NCBI GenBank assembly: GCA_016715195.1
Contig: JADKBB010000001.1
Location: 124,001 to 188,000, forward strand
Length of the DNA stretch: 64,000 nucleotides
From: Candidatus Villigracilis proximus
Lineage (GTDB): Bacteria > Chloroflexota > Anaerolineae > Anaerolineales > Villigracilaceae
Reading direction: 5' to 3'
Both the position numbers and the translations under genes were made by a program. Shown piece by piece: positions 52,979 to 62,849 of the stretch; within the stretch, counting starts at the first letter, position 1, and every line of letters begins with the position of its first letter. Below the pieces are notes generated by a model. The model had not been told where the DNA came from. It saw only the letters and a list, made by a program, of their open reading frames with translations, and ran no database searches.

Positions 52979-53782
52979 TTATTTGCCTGTGCCGTATTTA
53001 TAGAAAACAAAAAGTAAGGGGATGCCCACGACCAGATATGCGCCGAAATAAGCCAGCCCGCCCGGGCGCTCGGAAAAATTGAAGAGGCCAATGTAGATAA
53101 AAGCGGCAACGGTGATGAAGACAATTAATCCATAGGCCGCAAAGGCGTGACTCAGAATGGAGTTCAGGCTTCTATCCCAAAAATAGGGGATGGTCGCCAG
53201 CGCGAGTGAAAAATAGAAAACGCCGAAACTGCGCAAGGTGAACAGGGACATGACTTCGGGAAAGATTCCGGCGTTCGTGCCGGATGCTCCGATCTGTGCG
53301 GTTAATCCATACAAGCCGAGAAAGCCGACGAAGATCACAAATGCAACGGCAAACATACTTTGAGCTTTTGTGAGGCCTGTGCCGATCAACTGATTGGATG
53401 GACGAATGCGAAGATAATCAAAAATGCCAATGAACGCGGCGAGTGTGTTGACGATGAGTGTGATGAAATACAACCATGCAATGGGATGCTCGAGTTTTAA
53501 CTTGTCACGGAAGAAAAACAATACGAGCAATTCCCCAATGCCGAACAACCATAAATAAATGAGTTGAGTATAGACTCGCTGCCAGTCCCAGCGGCGGGCG
53601 GCGATATACGCCAGCCAGGCATTGCCCAAGCACCAGCCGCCGATGGTGATGGTCATAAAACCGGTGACCTTCCAGGCGAAGACGGGCGCGAGTTGTTCGG
53701 GGAATAAAAATAAAAGGGTTCCCAGAATTCCATATAGGGCAGCGCAGAGATAAGTCAGTAAACGCGATGTTTTCGATAACAT
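52979..53782 (-). CDS. Polytopic membrane protein
   Basis: This 267-residue protein has about seven hydrophobic helices and no recognised motif. The start follows GGAGAAG. It is followed by its own terminator and stands between recJ and the Rieske oxygenase gene. Confidence 0.7.
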   Translation of the reverse strand: MLSKTSRLLTYLCAALYGILGTLLFLFPEQLAPVFAWKVTGFMTITIGGWCLGNAWLAYIAARRWDWQRVYTQLIYLWLFGIGELLVLFFFRDKLKLEHPIAWLYFITLIVNTLAAFIGIFDYLRIRPSNQLIGTGLTKAQSMFAVAFVIFVGFLGLYGLTAQIGASGTNAGIFPEVMSLFTLRSFGVFYFSLALATIPYFWDRSLNSILSHAFAAYGLIVFITVAAFIYIGLFNFSERPGGLAYFGAYLVVGIPLLFVFYKYGTGK

Positions 53783-53900
53783 AGCTTCTCCATCGGAACA
53801 ACGATAAGTTTAGATAACCATGCTTATAACACTTAATGCCTGTAAAAAGTTGTTATGAATATTTTTGCATGGCAAACATAAATCGGAGAGAAAAAATAAA

Positions 53901-53927
53901 GAAGGTTATGCTTCAAACATAACCTTC
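53901..53927 (-). terminator. Terminator of the Rieske oxygenase gene
   Basis: GAAGGTTATG pairs with CATAACCTTC over a 7-nt loop; on the minus strand the hairpin is followed by TTTATTTTTTCT. It lies 7 bp after the oxygenase stop. Confidence 0.8.
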
Positions 53928-53933
53928 CTGTTC

Positions 53934-54929
53934 TTATCCGGCTTGCGCTTCCTCAATGAGCGTTCTTCTGCGTTTGCGATACACCACGATGGGATGATCG
54001 CCCGGGATCAGGATTTCACCGATATCCAGATCAGGACGCGATGGACGCTGGGTGATGACCACGCGTTTGTCTTGATTGAGAATATATAAGTTTCCAAGTC
54101 CGCCGAAAAATTCAAATAACTGGCGCAAAACAGGAATTCGCATTTTATGATATTGACGCAGGTACATCATCGTGTTTTCATTATCGATCGGGACGAAGAT
54201 CAGAAAAACAAGGAAATCATCCGAGAGCCAGTTTTGCCATAGATTAGGAAAGTAAAACTGGATCAGCGGGCGCCGTGCAGGTTCGGGCATGTCAGACGGC
54301 TTGATCGGCTTTTGACCGTGATCAGATTTATTGTCCACCCACATATCAAGACGGTAACTGCCAGCGGCGAATTGTATTTCCTTCGCAACGGGCCCATTGA
54401 CCAGTGCGCGGTTTCCGCTGCCGATGGTGTTGTAGTGGACAAAAGGCAGGTGAACTACATCGAGTTGATTCTCGATGGCTCGCGCGTAATGATTCTTCCA
54501 ATGGTTGCGAATGGTCGAGTAGACCATGTCCGCGCTGATGTTCTCGAACCACGGCAAAGGCGGATAATTTTCGTTCGCGCGCGGCTCACCCCACCAGAGG
54601 AAAATAATATCGTGAGCTTCGCGTGTCACATAGGTCTTGACGTGCATGGTTTTGGGCGGCTCTGCATTTTTTCCATTCGCTGGAATGAATCGGCAATCTC
54701 CCGAAGTATCATATTCAAAACCGTGGAAGGGACACTGGATGCAATCATCCACCAGTTTTCCCGCACTCAATGCCACGCCGCGATGCGGACACAGGTCGCT
54801 CATCACTGTTACCTGTCCACTGCGATTCCGCCAGGCGACCATTTTTTCGCCCATGCGCGTGAAGCCGATAGGTTTCCCTTTTTTGACTTCGTTCGATTCG
54901 AGAATGCCGTACCATTGATCGGGGATCAT
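53934..54929 (-). CDS. Rieske non-heme iron oxygenase
   Basis: This 331-residue protein has the Rieske [2Fe-2S] ligands CPHRG (about residues 47-51) and CPFHGFEYD (about 66-74). The mononuclear iron site in the catalytic domain is ENQLDVVHLPFVH (Asp-His-His, about 160). It hydroxylates or demethylates an aromatic or polycyclic substrate; the nearest named group is the pheophorbide-oxygenase-like branch, which is only a guess. No reductase or ferredoxin is adjacent. The start follows AAGGAAC. Confidence 0.9.
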   Translation of the reverse strand: MIPDQWYGILESNEVKKGKPIGFTRMGEKMVAWRNRSGQVTVMSDLCPHRGVALSAGKLVDDCIQCPFHGFEYDTSGDCRFIPANGKNAEPPKTMHVKTYVTREAHDIIFLWWGEPRANENYPPLPWFENISADMVYSTIRNHWKNHYARAIENQLDVVHLPFVHYNTIGSGNRALVNGPVAKEIQFAAGSYRLDMWVDNKSDHGQKPIKPSDMPEPARRPLIQFYFPNLWQNWLSDDFLVFLIFVPIDNENTMMYLRQYHKMRIPVLRQLFEFFGGLGNLYILNQDKRVVITQRPSRPDLDIGEILIPGDHPIVVYRKRRRTLIEEAQAG

Positions 54930-55034
54930 TGTGTTCCTTGTTTGTCGTGGGGAGAGGTTTCTGATGTTTGTGATGTATGAGGTGACTGAGGGTAAAACCT
55001 TAGATACATCAGATACATCATTTCTTCAGGAACC

Positions 55035-56418
55035 TTATAGAGGCTCAAACCTTGCAGTGAAATGCCTGAGCAATTCTGGAGCGTATGTGAATTTATATCC
55101 TTTCACTTTATCGGCGCGTGATTTTATTTTTGCCGCGCAATCAGCGACATAATCCAGATGGCTTTGGGTGTAAGTGCGGCGCGGAATGGCGAGTCGCAGC
55201 AATTCAAGTTTTGGATAGATCAGTTTGCCAGAATCAGGATCAGGATAGGCAAACATGACCGAGCCAATTTCCACGCCGCGAATTGCGCCTTCGCGATACA
55301 ACTCCACGGCCAGCGCCTGCCCCGGAAATTCACTTTGTGGAATATTCGGGGAAGACACTTGCCGCATCGAGATACACGGCATGTCCGCCCGCCGGTTGGA
55401 TGGTGGAAATGCCCGCATCGTTGAGTCTGCTTGCGAGATACGCAGTCTGCGAAAGACGATACGCAAGATAGGCTTCGTCGAGTCCTTCATATAAACCAAC
55501 CGCCATCGCTTCGAGGTCGCGGCCGGCAAGTCCGCCGTAGGTGGGGAAGCCCTCGCGCAGGATCAATTCATTTTTAACATTTTGAAACAGCGCTTCATCA
55601 TTCAAGCACAACAAACCGCCGATGTTGACAATCGCATCTTTTTTTGCACTCATCGTCATACCGTCAGCGAGGCTGAGCATCTCGTGTGCAATTTCGATCA
55701 CAGATTTATTCTCATATCCTTTTTCGCGCAACTTGATGAAGTATGCATTTTCAGCATAGCGCGCGGAATCAATGAAGAATGGGATTTGATGCTCGCGATA
55801 GACAGCCGCGACCGCTTTGAGATTTTCCATCGAAACCGGCTGACCGCCTCCCGCGTTATTTGTAACTGTTACCATCCCGAAGGGTATTTTCTCCACCCCG
55901 ACCTTTTGAATGAAGGCGCGCAACTTGGCAATATCCATGTTGCCTTTAAACGGGTGCGGATTATTAATATCGAAGGCTTCATCAATCACCAGATTTGTGG
56001 GGCGTCCGCCGCGTGCGCGGATGTTGGCATCGGTCGTGTCAAAATGCATATTGCTCGGGACGTACATCCCCGGCTTGACCAGACACGCCGCCAGAATATT
56101 TTCAGAGGCACGTCCCTGATGCGTTGGGACAAAATACTTGAAGCCGAAAATATCTTCAACGGCGGTCTTCAAACGCTGAAACGAACGCGCGCCCGCATAG
56201 GACTCGTCACCGCGCATGATGGCGGCCCATTGCTCCGCGCTCATTGCGCCGGTGCCTGAGTCGGTCAGCAGGTCAATGAAAATATCCTCTGCCTTCATTG
56301 AAAACAGATTGTAGCCCGCATCTCTCAATGCAGACTCACGCTCCGCCGGCGAGATCAAGCGGATCGATTCAACAACTTTGATACGAAATGGTTCGGGGGG
56401 ATAGAACTTGGGGGTCAT
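55035..56418 (-). CDS. Tryptophanase / tyrosine phenol-lyase family (frameshifted)
   Basis: It has about 461 residues after removing one C from the CCCC run near 55353-55356. Landmarks: KVVESIRLISPAERE at the start, TDSGTGAMSAEQWAAIMRGDESY, THQGRASENILA, the Asp in FFIDSARYAENAYF, and the PLP Lys in MTMSAKKDAIVNIGG. The end resumes with NIPQSEFPGQALAVELY. It beta-eliminates Trp or Tyr to indole or phenol, pyruvate and ammonia; which substrate is not decided by eye. The start follows AGGAGA. Confidence 0.9.
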
Positions 56419-56508
56419 TTGGGTCTCCTGTAATTTGAGTATGCGTCAAATTTTTGGGTAGCGAGCCTGACAGCGCGTGGCGCGTCATTCGGTCTCCAAT
56501 GACAGGAT

Positions 56509-56575
56509 GATTTTACGACCAAAATGAGGAATACAGAATGAGAGAATGGGGAATTGAAATTCTGCATTCTGTAAG
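56509..56575. repeat. Heptamer-type direct repeat, copy A (downstream of GGDEF gene)
   Basis: TTTTACGACCAAAATG, then 7-nt-spaced GAAT units (GGAATAC, AGAATGA, GAGAATG) and GAATTGAAATTC. Copy B lies at 57873-57940 in the same orientation. Confidence 0.7.
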
Positions 56576-56587
56576 CCGCCTTCATTT

Positions 56588-57742
56588 TTATGTACTTGGT
56601 TTTTTCGCTGCTTTTATATCATACAGGGCCTTATCTGCTGTACGGATAAGTTCTTCGATATTTTTACAGATTGGATAGGTGGCGAGGCCAGCGGAGAAAC
56701 TGACTGGAATTTGATTCCCTTCATGAGCGATGACGATATGTTTTGCCTGTTCGCTCCATTCTTCAAGACGGGCGGATGCTATTTGCTCATCTGCATTGTG
56801 CAAAATGACTAGAAATTCATCCCCGCCAAAGCGGCAGACAATATCTTCAACACGGGTCTGCTCTTTAAGTAATTTGGAAAGAGACTTCAGGGCAGAATCA
56901 CCAACGACATGACCATATCTATCATTCAAGGCTTTCAGTTTGTCCATATCCAGCATCACTACACTGAAGGGATGGTCTCCGCGTTTTGCGCGGGCGAATT
57001 CCTGTTTGAGCGCTTCCTCCATAAAGCGGCGGTTATACAACCCGGTGAGCGGGTCTTGAATTGCCTGTTCATGTAAAATGGCTTGTAGTTTTTCGATCTC
57101 CACCAATTGCAGGCGCAGTTGCTCGTTCATGTCATGGAGTTGGTCTGCAACATGTTTGCGCTCGGTAATATCACGAGTGACCGCGATGAACGCCACCGGG
57201 ATGCCTACTTCATTCTTGATCAGCGCCGCACTTAATTCGGCCGGAAAGGTGCTGCCGTCTTTGCGTTGGAGGTTAAACTCTATGTTTTTGATGATCCCAT
57301 CTGTGCGGGTCATTCCCATATAATTTGTCGCTTTGGGGATTTCGCTCAAGGAGAAAAAGCTAAAGGCGCTTTTGCCGATAAATTCTTCAGTGTTTTCATA
57401 TCCATGCAGTACGGCGGTTTGTTTGTTGGCGAAAATATAGTTTCCCAGCAGATCAGTCACTGCAACTGAATCGGGGGAGGTTTCCATTACGGCATGATAA
57501 ATTAAATTGCTGATCTCCCCGCCCTGACCATCTTTTTCTTTGTTACTTTCTGTGTATCCGCGTAAAAGAATGAATTCGAATATCACCACTCCCATCAGCC
57601 ATAGGATCACATGGGTAAGGATTTCATTTTTTAACCATATATTCCCAATATAATAACTGCCAATGATCAGCAATGTCCAGCCGAGGATGATCTGAATGGA
57701 TACTGCCCGCCAAACGATCTTATTGAAACTAGGTGTCTTCAT
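56588..57742 (-). CDS. Membrane PAS-GGDEF diguanylate cyclase
   Basis: This 384-residue protein has two N-terminal membrane helices (about 10-30 and 38-58). A PAS domain follows at about 85-200 (TSPDSVAVTDLLGNYIFAN, ending ITERKHVADQLH), then a short coiled coil and GGDEF at about 220-380. The signature CRFGGDEF is intact and an RVED I-site lies five residues before it, so cyclic-di-GMP synthesis with product inhibition is expected. The start follows GAGGA. Confidence 0.93.
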   Translation of the reverse strand: MKTPSFNKIVWRAVSIQIILGWTLLIIGSYYIGNIWLKNEILTHVILWLMGVVIFEFILLRGYTESNKEKDGQGGEISNLIYHAVMETSPDSVAVTDLLGNYIFANKQTAVLHGYENTEEFIGKSAFSFFSLSEIPKATNYMGMTRTDGIIKNIEFNLQRKDGSTFPAELSAALIKNEVGIPVAFIAVTRDITERKHVADQLHDMNEQLRLQLVEIEKLQAILHEQAIQDPLTGLYNRRFMEEALKQEFARAKRGDHPFSVVMLDMDKLKALNDRYGHVVGDSALKSLSKLLKEQTRVEDIVCRFGGDEFLVILHNADEQIASARLEEWSEQAKHIVIAHEGNQIPVSFSAGLATYPICKNIEELIRTADKALYDIKAAKKPST

Positions 57743-57872
57743 GGTTTTGTCCTCAATCCTGGCGGAATATACATTCTGAGTTACGAATTGCCTTTTTGAT
57801 CTTCACAAACGTTTTCTTCACTCTTTGGGCGTCATCGGACTTTATTTTTTAAAACCGGCTGAATGAGTTAAT

Positions 57873-57940
57873 TCTACAACCAAAATGCAAAATGAAGAAT
57901 TGAAATTCATCACTCCTCATTCCAACTTCTGTATTCTCCT
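57873..57940. repeat. Heptamer-type direct repeat, copy B (upstream of GGDEF gene)
   Basis: TTCTACAACCAAAATG, fewer inner units, then GAATTGAAATTC and a run of TC-rich 7-mers (TCACTCC, TCATTCC, AACTTCT, GTATTCT). Copy A is longer by 15 nt, close to two heptamers. Confidence 0.7.
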
Positions 57941-58034
57941 TTAACTCAACCTTAACCCACCGACAACGCTGGGTTAAAGGTCCGCTTTTATACTTTGGTT
58001 ATCAATGAGACTGAAAGGTCAGGTTTTGAAACTA

Positions 58035-58139
58035 ATGTATATTCTTCTTGTATTTGCACAATGGATCATTTCATCCGCGCTGCAGGAGCGCGAACGTGCC
58101 GAGTATATGAAATATCTTTTGTCTGACTCTGTTTCTTAA
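58035..58139 (+). CDS. Possible 34-residue peptide
   Basis: The ORF starts MYILLVFAQWIISSALQE, with a hydrophobic N-terminal half and a charged C-terminal half, and stops 35 bp before a terminator. There is no good SD. The terminator downstream suggests some transcript ends here; coding is unproven. Confidence 0.3.
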   Translation: MYILLVFAQWIISSALQERERAEYMKYLLSDSVS

Positions 58140-58173
58140 TCGGCCGCTTCCGCTTTCATTCTTCCTCCTTCTT

Positions 58174-58200
58174 AAGCCCGTCGCAAGACGGGCGCTTTTT
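58174..58200 (+). terminator. Terminator in the gap
   Basis: GCCCGTC/GACGGGC with a GCAA tetraloop, followed two bases later by TTTTT. No annotated long gene ends before it on this strand. Confidence 0.7.
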
Positions 58201-58298
58201 GTTAATAATACGGTTGCGTTCTGTTTTACTGGGGGTATAATCGGCCAATCAATTCCGCACCACCTCTGCAAGCTATCCCAAAATAAAAGGATTTGCAT

Positions 58299-59237
58299 GT
58301 GACTACTATATTTTTTGCAACAGATATACACGGTTCGGATATATGCTGGAGCAAGTTTCTAAATGCGGGGAAATTTTACGGCGCCGATAAGCTGGTTCTC
58401 GGCGGGGATATGACAGGCAAGGCGGTCATCCCATTTATTCATCAGGGCGGGAAAAACTATCGTATCACTTTGCTTGAACAGGTGTTTGAACCATCAACCG
58501 ACGAAGAACTTGCAGACATGACCAAGCGTGTCCGCAGCCGCGGCTATTATCCATACATGACCAATCCGGATGAAATCACCGAATTGGAAAAAGACCCTGA
58601 GCGCGTCAGCAAAATTTTTCTAGCCGAAGTACTTAAGGTCGTTCAGCAATGGATGGACCTGGCCGATAAAAAACTCGATGGCACCGATATGCAGGTCTAT
58701 TGTTCGCCCGGCAATGATGACATGGACGAGGTGGACGATATTATCCGCTCAAGCAAGCGTGTGTTGCTGGTCGAGGGCAAGGTCTCTTCGCTGGATGGTC
58801 ACGAGATGATCGCTTCGGGCTGGAGCAATATCACTCCCTGGGCCACGCACCGTGAAGAGGACGAGGATCAGCTTGCAGTTAGGTATGAAGCGATGACCCG
58901 TCAGCTCAAAGATCCGCATAATTCCATCTTCAATATCCATGTCCCTCCATATAAATCCGGGCTGGATGAAGCGCCCGAGTTGGATAAGGATTTGCGTCCG
59001 GTGCTGGCCGGCAACTCGATGATCCCGGTCGGTTCGAAGGCACTGCGCACAGCGATCGAAAGAATTCAGCCCTTGATCTCTTTGCATGGGCATATTCACG
59101 AAGGCCGCGGGGCAACGCGCATTGGCAAAACTCTTTGCATTAATCCGGGTTCCATGTATGAGCAGGGGACTCTGCTTGGCGCAATTGTGAAATTAGGAAA
59201 GAATAAGATCGAGAATTACGTTTTGACAACAGGTTAA
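58299..59237 (+). CDS. Metallophosphoesterase
   Basis: This protein of about 313 residues has the calcineurin-like metal ligands DIHGSD, VLGGDMTG, SPGNDD, NIHVPP and SLHGHIHE in the correct order. A long insert (about residues 45-120) separates the first two blocks from GND. The start is taken at GTG 58299, eight nt after AAAAGG. The substrate is unknown. Confidence 0.87.
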   Translation: MTTIFFATDIHGSDICWSKFLNAGKFYGADKLVLGGDMTGKAVIPFIHQGGKNYRITLLEQVFEPSTDEELADMTKRVRSRGYYPYMTNPDEITELEKDPERVSKIFLAEVLKVVQQWMDLADKKLDGTDMQVYCSPGNDDMDEVDDIIRSSKRVLLVEGKVSSLDGHEMIASGWSNITPWATHREEDEDQLAVRYEAMTRQLKDPHNSIFNIHVPPYKSGLDEAPELDKDLRPVLAGNSMIPVGSKALRTAIERIQPLISLHGHIHEGRGATRIGKTLCINPGSMYEQGTLLGAIVKLGKNKIENYVLTTG

Positions 59238-59290
59238 ACGCGGGAAGTTGTGTTCCTGCTTAAAAACATAAACCAAAAGAGGAGAGAGTT

Positions 59291-60931
59291 ATGAGCAACT
59301 TGTTTGTCCGTAAGGCGACTGGCATGGTACGTTCGTGGTCAGTCTTCGACGCGTTTGTGTATGCGTTCTTTTCCATCAATATTGTGACGTTGGGATTCTA
59401 TAGTTTCAGCCAGATGTATTTTTTCAGTGGCGGCATGGTCAATGCGCTGATTGTGAGCGCGGTATTTTTGATCTTTGAGATCATTGTTTATGCCTCCCTG
59501 ATTTCCGTCATGCCCCGCTCCGGCGGCGATTACGTCTGGATGACCCGCATCTTTGGCGGAGGCGTTGGTTTCATCCTTGCCATTACAGGTTGGTGGTTCA
59601 CACTCTGGTTGTGGACTCCGGTTTATGGTGACATGTTCCGTCAGGTTGTGATGGTGCCCCTTCTCGGTGTATTCGGGTTGAAGGATGCCGCCGTTTGGTT
59701 TGCGGGCGCTGGCACGCCTTTATTTGTCAGCACCTTGATCGCGCTTGGCTTTGTTGCATTGGTCATCATGCTCGGCATGAAAACCTATGCGCGGATTCAA
59801 AAGTTTTCCTTCTACGCCGGTATGCTTGGACTGTTGATCGTGATCGTTCTGCTTTTCACCGGTTCTCCCGAGGCATTCAAGGCTGGCTATGAAAAGAATG
59901 CAACCGCTTTGTTTGGCGCTCAAGCCGGCGCGTACGATGCCACTGTTCAAGCGGGCATAGATGCCGGCGCTGCGACACCATTAACCGGCGGAACTTTTAA
60001 GCTGGTTCTCCTCACGCTTCCGTGGCTTGTATTCTTTAACTTGTGGCCGAACTGGGGCGCAACCCTCTATGGTGAAGTCCGCGGCGCAACGGATTACAAA
60101 CGCAACTTCTCCGGTATGGCTGCGGCGCTCGGCGCTGTGACTGTGCTCGGCATTGTCTTCTTCCTCGGCGTATCCAGGACCATTGGTTGGGATTTTTACA
60201 TGCAATCCAACGGCGCCTGGTGGAATTCCGTCTGGTATGGTGCGACAGTTCCTTTGCCTGTCTGGCCTTACCCTGCCTTGCTCGCGCTTTTCCTAACCAG
60301 CAATCGCCTCATTCAAATCGTGGTTGTCGTTTTGATGAGTTTCTGGTGGTTCGGTTGGGCTGGCACATTGTTCCTTTCTTCCACACGCGTGATCTTTGCG
60401 GCAGCGTTTGACCGTCTGCTGCCTGAGAAAGTGGCCGAGTTGAGTGAACGCGGCACGCCTGTCAACGCGATGTTGTTGATGGTGGTGCCTGCTCTGCTTG
60501 TTTCATATTTATATGCATACAATGTGGGCGGCTTTAACTCCATTACCCTTGCCGCTACACAGGGCATTGCCATCATGTACTTCGGCACAGCCATCGCGGC
60601 CATCGTTCTTCCATATAAGAAGAAGGAACTCTTCGAAGCTTCCCCGATCGCCCAGATGAAAGTGTTTGGCATTCCGCTCATCACGGTCGCCGGCGTGATC
60701 TTCGCTTCCTTCCTCGGCTTCCTGCTCGTCGAATGGCTGTTCGATCCCTGGCTAAATACAGGTGGTGAAGGCGCGGGCTTGTATGGCATTAGTTTCAAGA
60801 ATACGAATTCGATCATATTCCTTGGAACCTGTTACGCATTGTCAGCGGCCATTTATTATGGCTTCAAGTCCTACCGCAAGCGGGGCGGCATTGACCTCGA
60901 TAAAGTACAGGCCGAAATTCCTGTTGAATAA
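59291..60931 (+). CDS. APC-family amino acid/amine permease
   Basis: This 546-residue protein has about 12-14 hydrophobic helices with the APC helix-1-like start FDAFVYAFFSINIVTLG and SVMPRSGGDYVWMTRIFGG, the latter the usual APC loop motif. Inserts near residue 205 and 250 enlarge it. The substrate is not readable. A choline-kinase-like gene follows, so an amino alcohol is possible (inference). The start follows AGAGGAGAG. Confidence 0.88.
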   Translation: MSNLFVRKATGMVRSWSVFDAFVYAFFSINIVTLGFYSFSQMYFFSGGMVNALIVSAVFLIFEIIVYASLISVMPRSGGDYVWMTRIFGGGVGFILAITGWWFTLWLWTPVYGDMFRQVVMVPLLGVFGLKDAAVWFAGAGTPLFVSTLIALGFVALVIMLGMKTYARIQKFSFYAGMLGLLIVIVLLFTGSPEAFKAGYEKNATALFGAQAGAYDATVQAGIDAGAATPLTGGTFKLVLLTLPWLVFFNLWPNWGATLYGEVRGATDYKRNFSGMAAALGAVTVLGIVFFLGVSRTIGWDFYMQSNGAWWNSVWYGATVPLPVWPYPALLALFLTSNRLIQIVVVVLMSFWWFGWAGTLFLSSTRVIFAAAFDRLLPEKVAELSERGTPVNAMLLMVVPALLVSYLYAYNVGGFNSITLAATQGIAIMYFGTAIAAIVLPYKKKELFEASPIAQMKVFGIPLITVAGVIFASFLGFLLVEWLFDPWLNTGGEGAGLYGISFKNTNSIIFLGTCYALSAAIYYGFKSYRKRGGIDLDKVQAEIPVE

Positions 60932-60940
60932 TGCAATGTG

Positions 60941-60977
60941 GGTGACAGTCACCCTGAACTGTCACCTTTCATTTTTT
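60941..60977 (+). terminator. Terminator after permease gene
   Basis: GGTGACAG/CTGTCACC with a 10-nt loop, followed by TTTCATTTTTT. It separates the permease from the kinase, allowing partial read-through. Confidence 0.7.
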
Positions 60978-60988
60978 ATGGAGAGCGT

Positions 60989-61895
60989 ATGGCGATAATT
61001 GAAGAAGTCGTCGAAAAACTAGAAGATTGGAAGAATGGGGATGTTGCAATTCAGCATCTTTCAGGCGGGCTGACCAACACCAACTACAAAGTCCATGTGG
61101 ATGGCCAGCCATTTTTTATCCGCGTGCCGGGCGAAGGTACCGAGCTCCTGGCCATTGACCGCAAAAACGAATATCACAACAGCAAAGCCGCGGCCAATGC
61201 AGGCGTGTCGCGCCGAGAGTTCATCATCATTTTCCTGAACACAGCGTGATGGTGCTGAAATTCCTCGACGGCAAAACCATGTCGAAGGATTTCTCTGAAT
61301 CGAGAGCGGGATGCCGACGCGCATGGCGCAGTCCATCAAGCAGCTGCACTCTGGCGAACGCTTCCTGACGGACTTCAATATGTTCCGCCTCACCGAGTAT
61401 TATCTGCGCCTTTGCAAAGAACGGGACATCAAAACTCCCGAAGGCTATCTGGACAGATTACACACCGTCACGCAGATCGAAAAGGCAATGTCTGTGAAAC
61501 CGCTGGCGACTGTCCCATGTAATAATGACCTGCTCGCCGAAAACTATATTGACGACGGCAAACAACTCTGGCTGATCGATTACGAATACAGCGGCAACAA
61601 CGACCCGACCTTTGAGTTGGGCAATACCTGTCAGGAAATGCAATTCAACGATGAGCAGATCGCGGAAGTCTGCGCCGCGTATTTTGGTGAAGCTTCTGCT
61701 GATAAAATCGCCCGCATGAAATTGAATATGATCATGTCTGATGTCGGCTGGGGATTATGGGCCGCCATTCAAGCCGACATCTCCACCATCGAGTTTGACT
61801 TTTGGGGTTGGGCCATCGAACGCTGGGGCAGGGCAGTGGAAAAAATGGATTCGGCGGAATTTCCCGTCTGGCTGAAGGATGTACAGGCATCGTAA
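60989..61895 (+). CDS. Choline/ethanolamine kinase-like APH protein (frameshifted)
   Basis: It has about 300 residues after two frame corrections (near 61210 and 61300). The N-lobe reads LSGGLTNTNYKVHVDG, the nucleotide loop of the family. The middle frame gives HSVMVLKFLDGKTMSKDF. The C-lobe has the catalytic PCNNDLLAENY and the metal Asp in LIDYEYSGNNDP, as in LicA and choline kinases. It should phosphorylate choline, ethanolamine or a related alcohol. The stop is followed directly by the next ATG. Confidence 0.82.
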
Positions 61896-62651
61896 ATGGA
61901 AACGAATCAGAGCGAGATATTCAATGAAATGCACCGTCTCATTGAGGCGGCAAATGCGAAAAATATTCAACTGCGCGCCATCGGTGGGCTGGCTGTTCAA
62001 GCACACAACCAGAACAATCATCCGCTGTTTGTGCGCGATTTCGGCGACCTGGATTTTGTGTCGCATCCAAACAGCGCCAGGAATTTGAAGCCTTCATGCC
62101 CGAAGTCGGTTATCAGCCGCACAAGAAATTCAACATCGTGAACGGCGACCAGCGCCAGATCTATTATCACGAAACCACTGAAATGAAGATTGATATCTTC
62201 GTCGGTGATTTTGAAATGTGCCACAAGATTCCTCTCGAAACCCGTCTCACCGCTGACCCCGTCACCATTCCTCTGGCTGAGTTGTTTTTGTCCAAGGCTC
62301 AGATCGTTGAATTGAATCGCAAGGATATGATGGACATTACTTCTTTGCTGCTGAATAATGAAACAGGCAACGGCGATAAGGATATGATCAATCTGCAAAT
62401 CCTCGCCAAATTATGCAGCCAGGATTGGGGCCTCTATAAAACCACATCCATCAATTTGGGGCATGTCGAAGACCTGATCGAAAGATGAAAGCGTAAACCT
62501 GACACAGGCAGAACGTGATCTGGTCCTAAGCCGTGCACAGGAAATCCGCAGGACATTTGAAGAAATGCCAAAGCCTTTGCCCTGGCAGATCCGTGATCGT
62601 GTAGGCACGCGGGTGAAGTGGTACATTGAAGTGGAAGAAGTCTCTAGATGA
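61896..62651 (+). CDS. Nucleotidyltransferase-fold protein (frameshifted)
   Basis: It has about 250 residues after two corrections: one C missing near 62075 and one extra A near 62485. The N-terminus LRAIGGLAVQAH and FGDLDFV match the GG-x...DxD core of the nucleotidyltransferase fold. Later parts are FMPEVGYQPHKKF, EMKIDIFVGDFEM and a helical C-terminus ending KWYIEVEEVSR. The substrate is unknown. It is coupled to the kinase upstream. Confidence 0.68.
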
Positions 62652-62849
62652 ACAAAAGGTTCAGCTAGCATTGCCCTGCTAATTCTTGGAATTTAGATGG
62701 TTCCTATTTTTGGGGATATTTCTTGGTTGCAAGGCATGTAAAGTGATAAACATGGTCTCTTCCTCGCAGATATTCATGCTACTCCAACCTCGCTTGATTT
62801 GGGCCTGACGCCTGTCTCGTGACCACCAGGTCATCTATTTCTCCTTCTG

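Larger units (their letters stand above)
57743..58298. other. 556-bp gap: heptamer repeat, inverted repeat, possible mini-ORF
   Basis: Between the GGDEF gene and the metallophosphoesterase I see heptamer copy B (57873-57940), an 8-bp inverted repeat TTAACCCA/TGGGTTAA (57952-57977), a 34-codon ORF (58035-58139) and a terminator hairpin (58174-58200). No gene of normal length is present. Confidence 0.6.

Noticed and set aside
56588..57742. Direct repeats around the GGDEF gene considered as insertion-sequence ends
   Set aside because: The enclosed gene is not a transposase, and the copies are direct, of unequal length and made of heptamers.
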